Positions 33,745-46,250 of a DNA stretch of 64,000 bases are shown piece after piece. Each line of letters opens with the position of its first letter. Positions within the stretch are counted from its first letter, which is position 1. This stretch comes from Cryptomeria japonica (lineage: Eukaryota > Streptophyta > Pinopsida > Cupressales > Cupressaceae). The translations under genes were made by a program, and so were the position numbers. The stretch lies in the NCBI RefSeq assembly GCF_030272615.1, contig NC_081411.1, positions 832,494,160-832,558,159 on the forward strand, read 5' to 3'. The notes beneath the pieces are model-generated. The model was not told where the DNA came from, ran no database searches, and saw only the letters and a program-made list of their open reading frames with translations.

Positions 33745-36234
33745 TTAGACACAATGTACCACTGAGAGGGGGGTGAATCAATGGTTCTTAAACTTTTCCC
33801 TTTAACTACCCTATGTGTGTATATCGGTTATCAGATCTAACTCAATTTAGACTTACCGGTTAGTGGGGAGACTAATCACAAATACATTCACACACAAGGG
33901 ACATCCCATAACACCAACATATAGGAGGAAAACCTAATATGGGAAAAATCTCAGTGAGAAATGCTGCTAGAGACTACTGCTCGAATCCAACCTCACAATC
34001 AATATTTGATTACAATATTTAGGGCACCAACCCATGGAGAACCAACCCTTGATTTAGGGCACCAACCCAAGGAGCTACAACTCAGTGAATACAAAACAAA
34101 ATCATTTAAAAATTAATAACCTTGTTACAAATGGATTTTTTAACACTTCTTCAAATCTCTCTATTGGATCTCTTGTCCAAGTCACTGCTGGTTCTCTCTC
34201 TGCTGGTTGTCTTTGCTGGATGCCTCTTCTCTCAACAACTTTGTTGCTCTCCACCACCGGTCTACTTCTCTCACAAACTCACTTGCAAAATACAGTTTCC
34301 TCATTTGTTGCTCGTTGGTTTTTTCAACCTGATTCTCTCTTTCACACTTAATCTCTCTTGTAATACTCATTGAGTACTTGACTAATCTTCTGCAACAACC
34401 CTCTCTCTTTCAATAGCTTTCCGGTTGCTTTAACCTCACCGGTTAGACCTTTGCCAAAACCTATTACCGGTTGTCTCCTTGTTGTTGGACCTCTATGATC
34501 CTCTATAGATACCACACGTCATCTACTTCTCTATTTGACCTTGTGCATCACTTGGAAACATCTCTCTCTGAGGCATCATTGACTTCTATCTTCGGCCTCC
34601 ATATTTATAATCAGACATTTCCGATAAAAGCAATATTCAAACTTGGTGCCTTAGGGTTTCTTCCATTGATCATGAGGCACATCGAATCCAATCGGATCTC
34701 ATTCGATCTGAGCTCTGAGACATCTATCTGCACATCATTGCCATTAACGTGCCTTCCAATACACGTTTGCTAAGTTTAGCAACAATAGACAGCCAGTCGA
34801 CGAGACACAAGATCAATCACCATAAATGGTTCTGCAAATTTCATCACTAACCTCATTCTACACCTGGACATACTACATCGATCGATGCATCCCATTGATC
34901 ACCTCTTGTTTGACCTTCCTCAAGGCACACACCTCTGCAACACCTCTGCAACACATCCCATGATTTATGGGGTCTATAATTAATATCAACCAACTCTGCA
35001 ACAACCTCATCGGTGCACACCATCTATTGCTACATGCATGTCTGCCACCTTGACTCCACATGACACCTTTGTCGACATCCACCTTAGCTTGGACCTTTAT
35101 GTTAGTTCAGACAAGATCATTGACCAAACACTCAACCTGTACTTCTTTTCTATCGGTTCACTAACCCTGCCGATATCTCACACTTTACTGGTTACCCTTC
35201 ATGTCTACACTTTTCTGATCTACCGGTGGAACCCCTTAACCAATCACCAGACATGTCTATCCATAGCATGCTCATTCTCATTAGGTATAAGAACATCACT
35301 TAGCCTCTTTGTTTCCTTACCGGTTCTCATGCTCACCAGTAGCCATCTTGATGACACCATGTCATCAACCTTTGACTAATACCAACCAAGACATTTGCAT
35401 ACTAGTTGCACTGTCTATCTCTACAGCTACTCCACTTTGCCTTCTTCATCATTAGTCTGGACATCATCCCAACCAGTTTGTCAAGGTGATAAACTCATCA
35501 CTTCTTTTTTCTTCCTTTTTTTCCCCGGTGGCACAATATGCCAACCCTTTCTGATCTGGTGCACATCTCTGATTATATGCACTTGAGGCATCCTTTTGTT
35601 TCACCTGTTAGATCTGGTGTGAGTCTTGATTCACCTACCTTCCACTTCCATCTTATCTCATAGAACTAAGATGCATAATTTGCATAATAGGAGATAAGCT
35701 CCACGTACCAGTGGGAGTGGATCCTTGTCATCTGCATCCTACAATGTACTCATGTGGCTTCCCTATTTGTGCAACATATCTTCAAATAGGCACATTTGAT
35801 CTGTTGTGAGTACATTCACTATTAGTCATCTCTTCACATGGTGACTACATCTTCATCCAGTGGGAGTGTTGCTATTCTTCATCCACACAACATATCGGTG
35901 ACATGTACATCCTTCTTGTACACTTGTCATAAACTTGCCGATTGACAACCACTCACTTGATTCATTTATCTTCTCCATGTCAACACATCACTTACTAGTT
36001 GACATCTTCTCCTTACCAATGGAAGACTATACTGGTAACCTGTCCATATCATCCACACAAGTCAAACACTAACTTGTGTACCAGTGACTCCAATGGTCAT
36101 TCCTCTGAATGACATTCTTCTTCTTTATCAGTGACCTAAAACAATGGTTGACATTAATGAATTCATGTCAACAATACTCCCATACCAGTTGTCCTTCTAT
36201 ACTGGTTGACATTAATGACAACACAATGCCAACA
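33745..36234 (-). repeat. 5' LTR of the pol-less copia element
   Basis: About 2,490 bp, co-linear with 27,858-30,359 including both termini. It is slightly shorter owing to small indels, such as near 34,080, where the left copy has an extra 'ccttgcactgagttacaa'. Several ORFs seen in both LTRs are shared sequence, not genes. Confidence 0.9.
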
Positions 36235-36239
36235 AGGTA

Positions 36240-36751
36240 GAAATGGGACCTTGGAGGCTTATATAGCCCATGCTGATGCAGACAGCTATGATACCTCAGT
36301 GGATGTGTGGGGCATGTACGTGCTATCCACACATAGTCTTCACCCCATTTTTTCCATATCCTTTTTAATAAATCTATCGAGTGATAAATTAAAAAAAATA
36401 AATAAAAAAAATCATAAATTAAAAAAAATCCAAAAAAATCCAAAAAGATCAACATTCTTTTCCAAAATATCACCGTACTTCGCGTCGCTCCCTCGAACAA
36501 TGAATTTTTTCTCAATTTATCGCTCGAGGGGGCATATCATCATTATCATTATCGACATTTCCATATCAGCTCCATCATCAGTCTCATATCGACACCAGTT
36601 CCATATGGACATAACATATGGAATTTTCATATCCAGGGAATCAAATTGACAACTTTGGCAACAACATCATATTGAAAACTTTTGATGACAAATTGAGCGT
36701 TTTTATTTGAATCAAAATGTGGGTCACATGTTAACTCAAAGAGGGGCAAAA
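36240..36751 (+). other. 3' non-coding end of the Tat element with PPT
   Basis: Contains an A-rich patch (36,400-36,440), 'catcattatcattatc' words like those at 14.7 kb, and the PPT aaagaggggcaaaa (36,738-36,751) directly before TGTAGACACC. The shared repeat words support a single backbone element. Confidence 0.6.
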
Positions 36752-38280
36752 TGTAGACACCTAAAAGTTGCACAACAAACTGAGTGAATTTTTTTCATTT
36801 AATTATCTAGGCCATTTAATTAAATTCACATTTAATTAAATCTCCCTTTCTAGGCCATTTAATTTAAATCTCCCTCATAGCCATTTAATTAAATTTACCT
36901 TTGATTAGAATTCCTCTTCTAGGCATTTTTAATTAAATTTACATTTAACTAAAACCACCCACTTGCAAAATAAAAAATCACATTTAAATAAATGATTATT
37001 TATTTAATCTATCAAATGCAAGTTGCAACCAAAATTAAAATAAATTAATTTAATTTTAATTAAATTCTTTTCTTTCCCTCACCCACTTGCAAAATTCTAC
37101 ATCTCTCACTTGCCTCCTAGACCTTTTCTAGAGCCTTCTAGATTCTTCTAAACCCTTTTAATTAGCCTTAATCCCTCTAATCGTGTCATTTCCCTAAGTT
37201 TGAGGAGGTCACTTCTCAAATTTGGAAGAAAGTCTTCTAAATGCATTAAAGGTTTTATTTCTTCAACAAGTTAACTTGTTGAGCTCCCCCAAATTTGGAA
37301 GGACACTTACAAATTTGTCCCCAAAGTCTTCTTAAACATTAATGGTTAACTCAACCTTCCTTTCTTGGTTATAGACTTTCTCTCTAACTTAACACTCAGC
37401 TAACCCAAGGGTCTCATCAAGCACTTATAGATTTGACCCTAGTTATCCTATTAACCCTTGCACAAGAGTTTACCCCTTGGGTAAAAGCTTTATCCAATGG
37501 ATAACTCTAACCTAACCATAACCTTACCTCCTAAGGTAGCCTCCATGTCTCCTCAGGAATTTAATGCCTCTTACATCTCCTCTCAATCCCTCTCAAGGTG
37601 ACATTTAACTTAGGATTGGATTAAATCCCTCACATGGATTGATAACTTTCAATCCTAGTTGTTGTTGAGATTATTTAATCTCAACCCTCCATTGCCCTAT
37701 TTTCCCTATAAATAGAGCTCTCATTCTTCATTCTCCATATCAAGTCTTTTGTGCCTCTAAATTATAGTCACATTGAAGTTTAAGGAGCTCTATTTATTAT
37801 CAAGCATCCGTATCATAAGTATTTTTAGTTTCATTTAGCTTAGATGGACATCCTTTTCTATCTTAATTAACTCATATAGTATCATCTTAGCTTTCAATTT
37901 GGAACTCATCTAAATCTTAATCATCTAGTTTTGCATTTCATCTTCATCATCTCATATTAGCATTTCACTAAGATCTTAGTTGCATTTCCATTTATATCTT
38001 AGAATCATCACATATCCCTTGTTCTTTTGGTAGTCATCATATAGATCAAGTGCTCTTCCAAGCCACGTTGATTTGAAGGATCCTTGGAGATAGAGAACAA
38101 TGAGACACACTTAAGATCTTTATTTTATTTGTTTGTTCTAATGATTTTTGATCTCTAACATAATGTCCCATTGGTGTGTTTGTGTTGTTTGCCTCTCTCA
38201 TGCAGGTACCACAATCTAAGCATACATGTACAATCATGGTGGAGGACCTATGATGTTGACAGGTTGGACACATTGAAAGT
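36752..38280 (+). repeat. 3' LTR of the Tat element (right end not resolved)
   Basis: It starts TGTAGACACCTAAAAG right after the PPT. The first kilobase is AT-rich with repeated 'catttaattaaat' and 'ctaggccatttaatt'. A TATA box at 37,707 and a pyrimidine-rich leader follow. I could not fix the CA end because no second LTR is in the window; it lies somewhere between about 37.8 and 38.3 kb. Confidence 0.6.
37707..37714 (+). promoter_or_regulatory. TATA box in the Tat LTR
   Basis: tataaata in the context ccctataaatagagctc, about 955 bp into the LTR and followed by 'cattcttcattctcc'. This is the best core-promoter match in the window. Confidence 0.55.
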
Positions 38281-40709
38281 CTGATGCTTGTTTTGTGGAG
38301 GTGATCATGATGTCATGGATGTTCCTTGTGTTTAGGGACTTTAGAATTACATGATTGATTTTATAGGTTCTTTGATTAGTTATGATTTGATTTGGATTCC
38401 TGATTAGTTATGGAGGTGTATATTCTTGTTTGAGGATCATGGCTACTTTGGCTTTCGGGAGCTCATGATGTCGACTTTGAGTTCTTTGACTGTTAGATGA
38501 TTTTTGTTGATTCTCATGTTATAAGATGGGTTTATTATGATATCATGGATAGCTTGGTTATACTTTCAGTGGGAGATTTTGATAATGATGATTTGGTGGT
38601 ATAGGTTTGGTTCCTAATTGTTTGTTGGATGTTTTGCATCTTCTTGGTTTGGAGTTCATGGTTTACTTGACATTATTGATAGTTTAGTTGTATGTTTGTA
38701 GACCTAGATGATCTTGATTTAGGAGATGGTTATCATAGTTTAGTTGGAGCTTATGGTAGTGATGTGTATTCACCATTGGATGGTGGATGATCTTCTTTGT
38801 GTGCAGATGTTTGGAGGATGCCTTAGATCCTGTTGTTGTAGAAGGGTCTTTCAATTTTGCGGGTACACTTGTAGGAGATGATTATCTTCATGATACTTGA
38901 GGATGTTGACACCTTGAGGGTTAAAGGAGTCCTTGGTTGAGGTGTGGTTTTATTCTTTCATTTTACATGTCATCCTTGCTTGAGAGGATGGTTAATATCA
39001 TGTCATGGTATACTCTTGATGTGCATTTAGATTTTTGGCATGATATGGTTATTTGATATGTTCATATGGAGCATGTTATCTCTTTGGTTGAGATGGTTAG
39101 ATCATGTTATTATGTTTATGTTCCTAGTTCTACGGTTGGAGCTTTGACATTGATCTTGGTGGTTCTTTTTGTATTGGGTACATGATCATTTGCTTGATTG
39201 CTTCATGGTGGTGCTATGTTGCATCTAGAGTTTGGCATGGATTGGCTAATTATAGGTACTCATGGATACATGGAGACATAGGTGACGTTTGTATTCTATT
39301 GTTATTAGAGACATGTGTTGAGATGGTTGATGGTTTCATCAGGAAGTGTGAGGAGAATTCACCTGGTATGGACTTGAGAGGAGATTGTTCTTAGATGAAT
39401 CTTGATGACTTGGATGTCTTGGAGGAGCATTCTCATTCCTCACTCTTGGTCTACTTGGTAGTTTACTACTTGAGAGGTATTTCCCATTGTTCCTTTCAAG
39501 TGCATTATGTTTATGCTTATCTTTCATAGATATGAATCTTGAGCTATGGATAGATGGTTAGTTCTAGAGGATTCAGTCTGAGAGATGTACGACATTGATA
39601 TCTCCTTGTGCATTTGAGTTATTACTATGATGGCATTCATTGATTATTGAGTTTGGGAGATGGTTGGGCATATTCCCTTGATATTGGGAATGGTATTAGT
39701 TTTATCTTCTTGGTTATGAGAGGATTACATCCATGTTGATTACATATTATATATGTTTTTTTGGTCCAAGGGATTGAACGAGTTTTGGGTGTTGTTATGG
39801 CTTCTCATTTGGGGTTTTATGGAGGAGATCATACTTGACACAATTGGAATTTAGAGGTGTATGTAGAAGGACATGCTACATGTTTTTATTTGTAGTGTTT
39901 CTCTCTTTGGTCTTGGTTATCTTCCTGGATATTCGGTTTCACATTACATTGGATTTGAAGTTGTTTGGAGTTGTGTTCACTGGTTTGTGTTCAAGTGTTG
40001 TCATGTACGAGATGACATGGAGGTTCCTTTATCTCTTTCTTTTGTTGGTTGTGGAGAACATGGGAGAGTTATGGAGACTTGTGGTGAGAGTTGTACTTGT
40101 AGGTTATTAGTTTATAGGTTATTCATATTGTTGTGGATGTTCCTTGATACTACATGATTATGGTTAGACTTTCTATGATATGCTGTTAGTGGATTCATTT
40201 CAGATTTGACATTACCTATGCAGTGGGAGTTTCTAGGTGTACATATGTGATAAGTATTGCACTTGGAGATTATGACTGCATTTTATGGGTTGTATATGTT
40301 GATGAATTGAGATCCACTTGATATTTATACCTTGGAGGTATGGATAGTTAGATATGTTAGCACTAACTATGGGTGCTATTTCAGCTACTATTATTGGTTC
40401 TTGATAGATACCTTTGGATTGAGTGTTTGTGTTCAGATACTAGTTGAGACATGACTTATATTTTGGTGTGACTGATTGTGTGGCTTTCTCTTTGGATGGC
40501 ATTTTCATGTCTAGTGGCAGTGGCATGGTGAAGGGTGGGAGCATTCATCTATGAGATGGTGGTCACTTTGTTTCTTGTTGCATGTATCTTGATGGAGCAC
40601 ATGAAGCACTTGGATTCCATGATGGTATATGTGCTAGAGGGATTTGTTCCCTTTTTCATATTGTGGTTACTTATTGCCACTTATGTGATGTATACAACAA
40701 GTGGGAGAA
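38281..40709. other. G/T-skewed gene-free tract
   Basis: No ORF with a recognisable product on either strand. The plus strand is rich in T and G and poor in C throughout, with words like 'gatgtcatgg', 'ggagatggtt' and 'ttgagatgg'. It ends in 'acaagtgggaga', a PPT-like string, so it may be the 3' untranslated part of another LTR element. Confidence 0.5.
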
Positions 40710-40868
40710 TGTTGGGAAAATAGGTGTTATACACCTTGCATAATAATGTTTGTAATTGTAATATTTATTTTTTATGTAAATTTCCCATGGACATGTAATG
40801 TAATATTTAATTATTTGATGTTGCACATGGATGTGTAAAATGTAAAGATTCCTTGGGAATATTATTGA
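40710..40868 (+). repeat. Start of an LTR cut by the copia insertion
   Basis: TGTTGGGAAAATAGGTG follows the PPT-like agtgggaga. About 160 bp later the minus-strand copia element begins. The continuation beyond 47,700 could not be proved. Confidence 0.4.
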
Positions 40869-41765
40869 TGTAAGGAAGTTAAGTAGCAGAACAAATTCCT
40901 ACACTAACCTTGAGAGGAGGGTAATGCAAAACTTTTATAGATCATTACAACAGTTATAGAAACTTAAGAAAAATGAGTATAATATCATGCATACCACAAC
41001 ACACTGATTTATGTGGGGAAAACCCTTTCAAGAGAAAAACCCCACACTCCAAAAGTAGCTCAATATATTATTCAACAATTAATAAAATATTATAATATAC
41101 TTGCAGAGAAAGCTCTTCACAGGAGTACCACTAATTAGAGATTCAAAGGTAACTCAATATCTATAAGACTCTTACACACAACCTCTATCTCATGCACATC
41201 ATATATATGAGATACAATACAAGAAACCATCAAATAGTATTACAAAACCATGGGCTAAAGCAACCCAATAAAATAGAGCTGACCTTATCTTAATTCTGGA
41301 TGCCCTATGATATGTGAAAACACACATCAAAATGTGTTCCTCCCTTTTACAACTCATTTATGTGTCTGATGCAATTTATATTTCCTATTTCAAGAGTCCA
41401 AACTTCCGAAGGTCATAGCTTGTGAACCGGGTGTCTGATTGACGAATTGTTTGATGCACCAGAAAGCTCGCGAAGTTCTCTATCACCTTATAACCCTCTA
41501 TTCCAGTTACGTCCACTTTTTAGGGAATTTTGGAGGGTCTAAAGTCCTGAAAATTAAATTTAAACCTTTCATCACACCTTCCGAAAACAAAAAACCTTAA
41601 TGTCTTCAAAACTAGTTATGATCTTGTAACGAAAATTTGATGGCATGCTTATCTAGCTAATCCAAAGCTTTGGGAATGATTTCACATCATTTCATGCTCA
41701 AACTAAAAATCACTATAAATAGCAACCTCATGTAAATGCAAGGTTGAGGGATCATTTCCCCAACA
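40869..41765 (-). repeat. 3' LTR of the minus-strand copia element
   Basis: 897 bp. In plus orientation it starts tgtaaggaagttaagtagc and ends 'tttccccaaca'. It aligns with 46,841-47,700 and, inverted, with 45,341-46,245. Confidence 0.9.
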
Positions 41766-41777
41766 TTCTCCCACTTG
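41766..41777 (-). other. Polypurine tract
   Basis: Minus strand CAAGTGGGAGAA directly before the 3' LTR. The same core (agtgggagat) is used by the copia element at 58.17 kb. Confidence 0.8.
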
Positions 41778-41899
41778 TCCAACACCATGCAAGAGAAAAG
41801 GGAGTATCGACACACTAAATTAATTGCTAGGAGCCATGAGGCCCATAGACTTTGAAAACCATATGAATTTCTCTATGCTCTTAGCCTTAGTTAAATAAT

Positions 41900-44800
41900 T
41901 TGCAACATTCATCAAAGTCTCTACCTTAAACATCTTCAACCATATCTTTTACAAAATGACACTAAACATCAATGTGTTTGGTTTGTGCATGAAATGTCGG
42001 GTTCTTAGATAGGCAAATCGCACTTTGACTGTCCCAATAAACTATCACTCCACCTTGTTTTATTCCAATATCTAAACATAGTCTTTTAAGCCAAATGGAT
42101 TCTTTACAAGCATGAGTAGCTGCCATATACTTTGCTTCTGTAGTGGACAAAGCAACCACATCCTTCTACTTACTCATCCAACTAATTGCACCACCAAATA
42201 AAGTAAACACATAAGCACTGGTGGATCTTCTGCTATCAATATCACTTGTCCAGTCCGAATCCACATAATCATGAATATAAAGGGAAATCACATCTCTAAC
42301 CAAATTACCATGATAACACAAAGAATACTCTTAGGTACCCTTCAAATATCTAAAGACTCTTTTGACTACATCCCAATGAACTCTACCAAGATTATACATA
42401 TATGAAAAGAACTCCCACTGCTTGGGCAATGTCTAGTCTAGTACAAACCATAACATACATCAAACTTCCAACTGCACTTTGGTAAGGCACTTTGCTTATG
42501 TCTTCCATCTCCGATGGAGATGTAGGACAATCTGAAATAAATAGTTTCATTCCAATTGTAAATGAAACACATAATGGTCTACAATTATGCATGTTGAACC
42601 TCCGTAAAATTGAATTCACATACTTACTCTAGCCTAGCCATAGATTTCTATTTACTCTTATCTCTTCTAATTTCCATCCCAAGATTGTGTTTCACTGCAT
42701 TAAGATCTTTCATTTCAAATTTAGCAACAAGCTAAGACTTTAGTTCTGAAATCATACATTTCCCTTTACTAATGAATAACATATCATCAACATATAATGC
42801 ACAATAAACATAGTGATATGATTTAGAATGCTCAAATCCCAAACTCAACACATATGTATCAAATTCATCCTAGGACTCTGTTTGAGGCCATACAAAGATT
42901 TCTTTATTTTACATACCAAATTACTTTGACCTTTTACCACATAGTGCTCTGGTTGTGTCATGTAAATATCCTCTTCCAAATCACCATGAAGGAAAACAAT
43001 TTTCACATCCATTTGTTCAACCTCTAAATCATAAGTTGTAGCAATAGAAAGTAAAAATCTAATGGATGTCATTTTTGCAATTGGAGAAAATATCTCACCA
43101 TAATCAACACCCTCAACCTGAGAGTAACCTTTTGCAACCAACCTTGCTTTATACTTCTCAATGCCACCATCTAAACCAATATTTTTATTAAACACCCATT
43201 TATAACCAACATGCTTCCGTCCTTCAAGCAATGGTACAATATCCCATGTACAGTTCTTTTTCAAAGTTTCCACTTCTTCTTCCATAGCAATCTTCTAAGA
43301 TTTTGTATCATTCATACCTAATGCCTCTTCTATAGTTTTTGGTTCATCCACATTAGTATTCAAAGAAAAAATACATCTCCAATCATCAGGTGAATACCTT
43401 TCAGGTGGTTGTCTATATCTTGTATACCTTCGAACAAGTTGAGTTGGAGGTTCTTGCTCCTCCTCTGAAGATTCAAGGCTAGATGAGCTCTCCTCAACTT
43501 CTTGCCTATCAATTGTTCACAATTCAACTCTTTTAGGCATAGAAGGGAATTGAATCACATCCTCCTACTTAGTCTATTTTGGCTGCAATGTAATAGAAGG
43601 AGACTTAATTTCTCTAAAAATAACACTTCTACTATGAATTACCTTTTGTGCAACATGGTTCCAAAGCTTGTATCCTTTCGCACCATTACTATAACCGATG
43701 AAGATACATTTCACAACCTTGTTCTCAACCTTTATTCACTTCTCCTTTGGCACATGTGCATATGCCTTGCAACCAAAAACTCTAAGATGTCTCAATGAAG
43801 ACTTGTGACTTGACGATTCTTCCATAGGTGTCTTATCAACAATAGTTGATCATATAGGAGTCCTGTTAATCAGGTAGCAAGCAGTGGCAACAACTTTAGC
43901 CCAAAACTTTTGTTCTAGATGAGCACCACTCAACATACTCCTAGCCTTCTCCATCAGTGTCCTATTCATTTTTTCTGCAACTCCATTATGTTGTGGAGAA
44001 TACAGAGTTGTCTTATATCTGTTAATGCCACAGTCTTTACATAATATATCAAAATCATTAGAGAAAATGTCATCGCCATTATCAGTCTACCAATATTTAA
44101 TTTTATTTCCAGTTTGTAACACAACCATTGCTTTAAATTCTTTAAAATGACTGAAAACTTCATATTTACTCTTTAGAAAGTATACCCATGTCCTTCTACT
44201 AAAATCATCAATAAATGAAACATAATGTATGGATTTTCCAATGGAAGGAGCATCTATAGGACCAAACACATTATAATGAATAAGATCCAAAACATCACAA
44301 GATTTATGAGAACTCAAGTAAAAATGAATGCGGTTTTATTTTCCATAAATGCAATGCTCATAGAAATCAAAGTCAAGATTACAATCAATCAGACCTTCAA
44401 CAAGGTTTTTATTTTTCAAGGTCCTTAGCCCCTTTTCTCCAAATTGGCCAAGTCTCTGGTGCCATAACATATTCTTCTCTATAGGTAAATTTTCTTTAGA
44501 AGAAAGAGCACCCTTAGGTACCCAAAATCCATGTCCATGTTCTAAAGGTGAAACCCTCAAATCTTTCGATGAAGTATATACATATTTACTTTTTACAGAA
44601 GTTCTATTACACTCAATAGTGTATGTCTCTAGCTTATACAAAGTGTTGAACTTGACACGTCTAACAATCACCATAGAACCTTTAATCATCTTACATGCAT
44701 AAAAAAATAATACCTACACACAAATCTCTCAATTTTCTCACAGATAATAAATTTCATTTTAATCTAGGGATATGCAACACACTGCTAATCCTTTTTACTC

Positions 44801-45335
44801 TACCATCAAGAAACCTGATTCTAACTTTACAATGACTAACAATATCTAAATGTGAATCATCACCCAAGTACACCTTACCTCCATTTTATTCTTCATATTC
44901 AAAAAACCAATCTTTATTGGAATTCTTATGAAAAGATGCACCTGAGTCAATTAACCATGCATCATTACCTACATGAGTAGCCAAAGCTACAATGAATGCA
45001 TTGACATCTTCTTTCTTGGACTCTGAATCAAAATAAAACTTCTTCATTTTCTTCTTCTTTTCTTCTTTGCAATCCTTATGGATGTGACCTGAATTACCAT
45101 AATTCCAGCAAATGACTTTGGACTTTCGAGGAGATTTCAATCTCCCTTTGGATATGGACTTATTGTGCTTCTCATTCTTCTTGCCTTTTTCCTTAGGTAT
45201 TGTGCGAATAGTTAGGGCTTCCTTCAAACTGATGGATACTTTCCTCTGCACCTCTTCACCAAGTAGGGCACCCACCACATCTTCAAACTTCAAAACAATA
45301 GAAGTACTACCAATAGACATAACAAGAGAATCCTA
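41900..45335 (-). pseudogene. Copia gag C-terminus and pol (degenerate)
   Basis: From 45,320 on the minus strand: the end of Gag with zinc knuckle CWNYGNSGHIHKDC (second Cys now Tyr), protease DAWLIDSGASFH (about 44,935-44,970, Asp-Ser-Gly intact), integrase zinc module WHQRLGQFGEKGL to YEHCIYG (one Cys now Tyr), integrase core FIDDFSRRTWVYFLK and TDNGDDIFSND, then RT (MEEEVETLKKNCTWDIVP, KYKARLVAKGYSQVEGVDY, ALYVDDML about 42,780-42,803) and RNase H (MVALSTTEAKYMAATHACKE, HIDV about 41,960-42,160). Order gag-PR-IN-RT-RH is diagnostic of copia. Many stops and frameshifts. Confidence 0.9.
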
Positions 45336-45340
45336 CGAAT

Positions 45341-46245
45341 TGTTGGAAAAATGGTATCTCAACCTTGCATTTACATGAGGTTACTATTTATAGTAAGTTT
45401 TTAATTTGAGCATGAAATGGTGTGAAATTATCCCCAAAGCTTCTGGTTAGCTAGATAAGCATGCCAGTAAATTTTCATCACAAGATCATAGCTAGTTTTG
45501 AAGATATTAAAGTTTCCATTTTTGGAGGGTACGATGAAAGATTTAAAATTAATTTTGAAGACTTTAGAGACTCCAAAATGCCCTAAAAAGTGGGCGTAAA
45601 TGACGTAGTGTTTTATGAGGTGATAGAGGATTGCGCAATATTTCCAATGCATTAAATAGTTCATCAATTGGATGCACGGTTCAAAAGTTATGGCCTTCAG
45701 AAATTTGGACTCTTGAAATAGGAAATATAAATTGCATCAGTCACATAAATGGGCTATAAAAGGGAGGAACAAATGTTGATGTGTGTTTTTGACATGTCAT
45801 AGGGCATCTATAATGGAGATAAGGTTGGCTCTTTTTAATTGGGTGGTTTTAGCCCATGGTTTTGTAATACCGTTTGATGGTTTCTTGTATTGTATCTCCT
45901 ATATATGAGGTGCATGAGATAGAGGTTGTGTGTAAGAGTCTTTAGCTATTGAGTTACCTCTGAATCTCTAATTAGTGGTACTCCTATGAAAAGCTTGCTT
46001 TGCAAGTATATTGTAATATGTTATTGATTGCTGAATAATATATTGAGCTACTTTTGGAGTGTGGAGTTTTTCTCTCGAAAGGGTTTTCCCCATGTAAATC
46101 ATTGTGTTGCTGTGTTGTGGTATGATGATATTTTGTTTAGATCTGTTAAGTTTTTGTAATTACTATAATGATCTGAAAAATTGTTTGCATTACCCTCCTC
46201 TCAAGGTTAGTGTAGGAAATTGTTTTGCTACTTAAATTTCTTACA
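45341..46245 (+). mobile_element. Solo LTR of the same copia family, inverted relative to host element
   Basis: Begins TGTTGGAAAAATGG, ends AAATTTCTTACA; 905 bp. TSDs cgaat (45,336-45,340) and tgaat (46,246-46,250) differ by one C/T. The gag reading frame of the host element joins across the empty site (residues ILLCCLPYS before, DSLVMSIGSTS after, separated by one stop). So an element inserted in a relative and later collapsed to one LTR. Confidence 0.9.
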
Positions 46246-46250
46246 TGAAT

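Larger units (their letters stand above)
27858..36234 (-). mobile_element. Sirevirus-like copia element without pol, minus strand
   Basis: Two direct LTRs (27,858-30,359 and 33,745-36,234; about 2.5 kb each) flank a 3.4-kb interior. TSD aggta is at 27,853-27,857 and 36,235-36,239. On the minus strand the PBS follows the 5' LTR (33,742-33,730), and PPTs precede the 3' LTR (from 30,374 down). The interior codes only a Gag-like protein with coiled coil and a zinc knuckle. No integrase, RT or RNase H motif was found on either strand. Complete ends with no pol suggest a non-autonomous element that relied on a relative. LTR ends in CACCCCCCTCTCAG and repeated PPTs point to Sirevirus affinity. Confidence 0.85.
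1329..36751 (+). mobile_element. Degenerate Tat/Ogre-type Ty3/gypsy element, internal region, with nested insertions
   Basis: Plus-strand gag, protease, RT, RNase H, second RNase H-like domain and integrase occur in gypsy order from 1.85 to 13.6 kb. An antisense ORF, repeat tracts and a PPT/3' LTR junction at 36,751/36,752 follow. The host sequence resumes on the far side of each insertion: the RT frame continues from 6,327 to 10,607, an atgcgcta-type repeat tract from 18,904 to 27,463, and a short tract from 27,857 to 36,240. Each insertion is bounded by a 5-bp TSD. The 5' LTR is not in the window; a foreign copia LTR abuts the leader. Dozens of stops and frameshifts show an old, inactive copy. 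The second RNase H domain and the antisense ORF between pol and the 3' LTR are known traits of the Tat lineage. Confidence 0.75.
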
